NCBI GenBank assembly: GCA_002938115.1
Contig: PTKD01000072.1
Location: forward strand, 1-8,801
Reading direction: 5' to 3'
DNA: 8,801 nt
Source: Alphaproteobacteria bacterium MarineAlpha9_Bin7
GTDB taxonomy: Bacteria > Pseudomonadota > Alphaproteobacteria > UBA7887
Shown: positions 6,919-8,801 of the stretch, one piece after another
Position numbering within the stretch: position 1 is the stretch's first letter
Layout: each line of letters starts with the position of its first letter
The notes under the pieces: generated by a model
The model's input: the letters and a program-made list of their open reading frames with translations, nothing else
Databases searched by the model: none
What the model was told of the DNA's origin: nothing
Program-made: the position numbers and the translations under genes

Positions 6919-7362
6919 ATGACGAAAATATTGCTTTTGCAGGGGGCCAACATGTCCTGGCTTGGTCGGCGGCAACCCGAAATTTACGGCACGACGACCG
7001 CAGATCAACTGAATGAAATGCTACGCTCCCACGCGGGCGAGCACGATTATGATTTGGACATCTTTTACACTCATGTTGAAGGAGAGGCCATCGCCCGCGT
7101 ATTCCAGGCGGTTGAGGAAGGCGTTGATGGGCTTGTGATGAATCCAGCGGGATTCACTTACCGCGGCGAAGCCCTGCGTGACTGTATTTTGGATTGTGCG
7201 GAGTTGCCTTATATAGAAGTCCATATCTCGAATTTGGCCAAACGTGATGTGAAATCGGTATTGGCATCTGCAGCGGACGGTATGCTGATGGGATTTGGCC
7301 TTCAGTCTTATCTGTTGGCGCTCGATGCCATGTTGGATTTATTGCGGAAGAGAAATGAATGA
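6919..7362 (+). CDS. Type II 3-dehydroquinate dehydratase (AroQ)-like protein with altered substrate site
   Basis: This complete 147-residue protein has the flavodoxin-like fold and length of type II dehydroquinases, which dehydrate 3-dehydroquinate to 3-dehydroshikimate as dodecamers. Family motifs are LLLQGANMSWLG (5-16), QPEIYG (19-24), MNPAGFTYR (74-82), LRD (86-88), EVHISN (100-105) and the C-terminal GFGLQSYLLAL (125-135). The lid arginine (Arg18), catalytic tyrosine (Tyr23), Asn11, Asn75, Glu100 and His102 are kept. The substrate-binding His of the usual GAYTH motif is Tyr81, the second Asn of the usual NLNLLG motif is Ser13, the NHEG segment is HVEG, and the arginine of the FRxHS segment (Mtb Arg112) appears lost. 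These comparisons rely on remembered family sequences. The catalytic Tyr/Arg pair suggests an active enzyme, possibly on a different substrate, so I give no symbol. Its stop overlaps the aminotransferase start. Confidence 0.85.
   Translation: MTKILLLQGANMSWLGRRQPEIYGTTTADQLNEMLRSHAGEHDYDLDIFYTHVEGEAIARVFQAVEEGVDGLVMNPAGFTYRGEALRDCILDCAELPYIEVHISNLAKRDVKSVLASAADGMLMGFGLQSYLLALDAMLDLLRKRNE
7346..7352 (+). promoter_or_regulatory. Internal Shine-Dalgarno of the aminotransferase gene
   Basis: GGAAGAG lies inside the last codons of the AroQ-like gene, six bases before the ATG at 7359. With the ATGA stop/start overlap it supports both the chosen start and translational coupling. Confidence 0.65.
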
Positions 7363-8459
7363 GCGGGCCCAGGATTCAACCAAGCATTCTTGATATCGCC
7401 CCCTACGTGCCGGGGCTTTCAAGTGCCCCTAGTGATAAGCGCTTGGTGAAATTATCTTCCAACGAGACTCCACTCGGTACTAGTCCACTTGCAGTAGAGG
7501 CATACCGCGGGTCCAGTGAACTTTTACACCTGTACCCCGACGGCTCGGCGAAAAAGTTGCGAACGGCAATCGGTGATCGTTACGACCTGGATCCGAAACG
7601 CATTGTGTGCGGGAATGGTTCAGATGATTTGTTGTACCTGCTCGCTACTGCGTTTGCAGGAACCGGCGACGAAGTTCTGTTAACGAAACATGCATTCGCG
7701 ATGTACGAAATTGCGGCACGGTCCGTAGGAGCTACTCCGGTGATAGCTCCTGCCCGTTCCCTCGGATCTGACGTTGACAGTTTGCTGAAACATACCACTC
7801 TAAATACACGGATGTGTTACCTGGCGAACCCGAACAATCCGACAGGGACTTTTGTGCCATCGAGGGAGGTAGAACGCTTGCGTGATGGATTACCCGATCA
7901 TGTTGTGTTGGTGATTGATGCAGCTTACGCGGAATATGTGCGTCGGGAAGATTATTCAGATGGTATCGAGTTGGTAGATCGTCATGACAATGTGATTGTG
8001 ACCCGCACGTTCTCAAAAATTTATGGGCTTGCCGCATTGAGGCTTGGTTGGTTGTATGGTCCCCCGGAAGTAATCGAGGCGCTTAACCGCATCCGCTGTC
8101 CATTTAATGCCAACGGAGCGGCGCAGGCAGCCGGCATTGCAGCGTTGGCAGATACAGCCTTTGTTGAGGCTGCGGTGACACATAATGAAAAATGGCGACC
8201 ATGGTTAGAAATGGAACTCGAAGCTATCGGTTTAATCGTCCATCCAAGTATAGGAAATTTTGTACTTGTTGAATTTGAACGCTCGTCAGACCGAAGTGCC
8301 CGAGAGGTTTACGAATATTTACTCCGGAACGGTGTCGTCGGCCGAGAATTAAGTGGATATGATTTAGAGGATTATCTGCGTTTCACGGTGGGCCTCGAAG
8401 AGGACAATCGTCTGTTAGTCGACTTGCTTTCTGAGTTTTTGGCGTCGGCCAACCAATAG
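7359..8459 (+). CDS. hisC: HisC-family PLP-dependent aminotransferase (histidinol-phosphate / aromatic amino acid type)
   Basis: This complete 366-residue class I/II aminotransferase matches the HisC family in length and motif order. The sequence shows KLSSNETPLG (31-40), LYPDG (58-62), GNGSDD (85-90), ANPNNPTGT (156-164), DAAYAEY (187-193) and the PLP Schiff-base lysine Lys220 in TFSKIYGLAALRLGW (217-231), with Arg228 binding phosphate. The C-terminal GYDLEDYLRFTVG (333-345) has Arg341 for the substrate carboxylate. Family members transaminate histidinol phosphate, phenylalanine or tyrosine in the cytoplasm. No other histidine gene is nearby and the upstream partner is an AroQ-like protein, so a cyclic or aromatic 2-oxo acid is a reasonable alternative substrate. 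The symbol is family-level only. The start overlaps the upstream stop (ATGA), showing an operon. The coding sequence is intact. Confidence 0.88.
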   Translation: MSGPRIQPSILDIAPYVPGLSSAPSDKRLVKLSSNETPLGTSPLAVEAYRGSSELLHLYPDGSAKKLRTAIGDRYDLDPKRIVCGNGSDDLLYLLATAFAGTGDEVLLTKHAFAMYEIAARSVGATPVIAPARSLGSDVDSLLKHTTLNTRMCYLANPNNPTGTFVPSREVERLRDGLPDHVVLVIDAAYAEYVRREDYSDGIELVDRHDNVIVTRTFSKIYGLAALRLGWLYGPPEVIEALNRIRCPFNANGAAQAAGIAALADTAFVEAAVTHNEKWRPWLEMELEAIGLIVHPSIGNFVLVEFERSSDRSAREVYEYLLRNGVVGRELSGYDLEDYLRFTVGLEEDNRLLVDLLSEFLASANQ

Positions 8460-8475
8460 GCGGACGGATAGTTTT
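8443..8475 (+). terminator. Possible terminator hairpin at the end of the aminotransferase gene
   Basis: CGTC-G-GCC (8443-8450) pairs with GGC-G-GAC-G (8459-8466) around an 8-base loop. The stem has seven pairs and one G-G mismatch. It spans the stop codon and is followed by GATAGTTTT, a short T-run. The T-run is too short and too far for a strong intrinsic terminator. Confidence 0.3.
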
Positions 8476-8592
8476 AGTGCCAAATTATAACGTCCAATGT
8501 TGACGAACGCAGTTTTTGAGTTTGCGGTCAGTGTTGGAGCAAAGTTAAGAGAGCGTTTTCCCCCCGGTGTGTCGCCAGTCGCGGGCAGTACA

Positions 8593-8801
8593 ATGAAGAT
8601 AATCAATGCAGTTCTCATGAGTGCCTTCCTGGTCACGGCTGTGGCGTCTAGTGCAAACGCACTAAGGATTACCAATGGCACCGATCATAGTTTGAAAGTG
8701 ACCGCGGAGAAATGGCAACGCCGCATTAATCCTGGAGATAGCGCGGTTTTCACTCCCACTAATCCGCCAGTGCTATTGCATTTGGAGATTCTACATTTCT
8801 A
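8593..8801 (+). CDS. Secreted small protein of unknown function, N-terminal part
   Basis: The frame from the ATG at 8593 stays open to the window edge (69 full codons), so the 3' end is missing. The first 23 residues form a typical Sec signal peptide: Lys2, a hydrophobic core (AVLMSAFLVTAVA) and a predicted cut after SSANA. The visible mature part begins LRITNGTDHSLKVTAEKW and continues with INPGDSAVFTPT, an alternating, beta-rich pattern ending in a PGxSxxF turn such as is seen in small periplasmic beta-sandwich proteins. I do not recognise the family. An in-frame ATG at 8497 would add 32 residues and bury the signal peptide, so 8593 is preferred, although its ribosome-binding site is weak. 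It lies 133 bp after the aminotransferase and is probably unrelated to it. Confidence 0.6.
   Translation, partial: MKIINAVLMSAFLVTAVASSANALRITNGTDHSLKVTAEKWQRRINPGDSAVFTPTNPPVLLHLEILHF

Noticed and set aside
6908..6922. Four-codon leader ORF (ATG CTG ATT CGA TGA) overlapping the AroQ-like start
   Set aside because: It has no properly spaced ribosome-binding site and is too short to distinguish from chance.
4753..8480. TTTTAGTG recurring at 4754, 5500 and 8472 near gene 3' ends
   Set aside because: Repeated 8-10-mers are common by chance in nearly 9 kb, and the copies share no hairpin or flanking structure.
8415..8681. 88-residue minus-strand open frame at the right end
   Set aside because: It overlaps the 3' end of the aminotransferase and the signal peptide of the secreted protein, and shows no recognisable domain.

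Overview
The window looks like an accessory catabolic stretch from a Gram-negative bacterium, most likely an alphaproteobacterium of intermediate G+C. That placement is an inference from the protein styles (GST, HisC and CtBP-type dehydrogenase sequences) and from a cleavable signal peptide at the right edge. No ribosomal, tRNA, insertion-sequence, CRISPR or phage feature is visible.

Left part, 1-3336: the 3' end of a flavin-dependent monooxygenase of the acyl-CoA-dehydrogenase fold (HsaA/DszC-like) runs into the window on the + strand. It converges on a two-gene minus-strand unit, an amidase-signature amidase followed by an M20-family N-carbamoyl-amino-acid/allantoate-type amidohydrolase. 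The amidase stop and the hydrolase ATG are one base apart, so these two C-N bond hydrolases are very probably co-translated. Together they could strip nitrogen from an amide or ureido compound.

Middle part, 3337-6545: a 346-bp divergent intergenic region separates the amidase from a + strand D-2-hydroxyacid dehydrogenase of the CtBP/PGDH type. That gene converges on a minus-strand pair, a cobalamin-independent-methionine-synthase-like single-domain zinc methyltransferase followed by a glutathione S-transferase. The methyltransferase retains all four zinc ligands. Both proteins of the pair act on thiols in their families, which suggests thiol-dependent processing of an alkylated or electrophilic substrate.

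Right part, 6546-8801: a 373-bp divergent intergenic region holds a promoter-like pair for the methyltransferase and a short open segment that reads like a broken piece of a CaiB/BaiF CoA-transferase. Next comes a + strand pair joined by an ATGA overlap: a type II dehydroquinase (AroQ) homologue with altered substrate-binding residues, and a HisC-family PLP aminotransferase. The last 209 bases start a secreted small protein cut off by the window edge.

The most interesting points are the altered AroQ-like active site fused by translational coupling to an aminotransferase, the methyltransferase/GST thiol pair, the coupled amidase/carbamoylase pair, and the CoA-transferase remnant. No complete pathway can be named with confidence. 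The gene set fits assimilation of a nitrogen-containing organic compound, but the substrate is not readable from the sequence.
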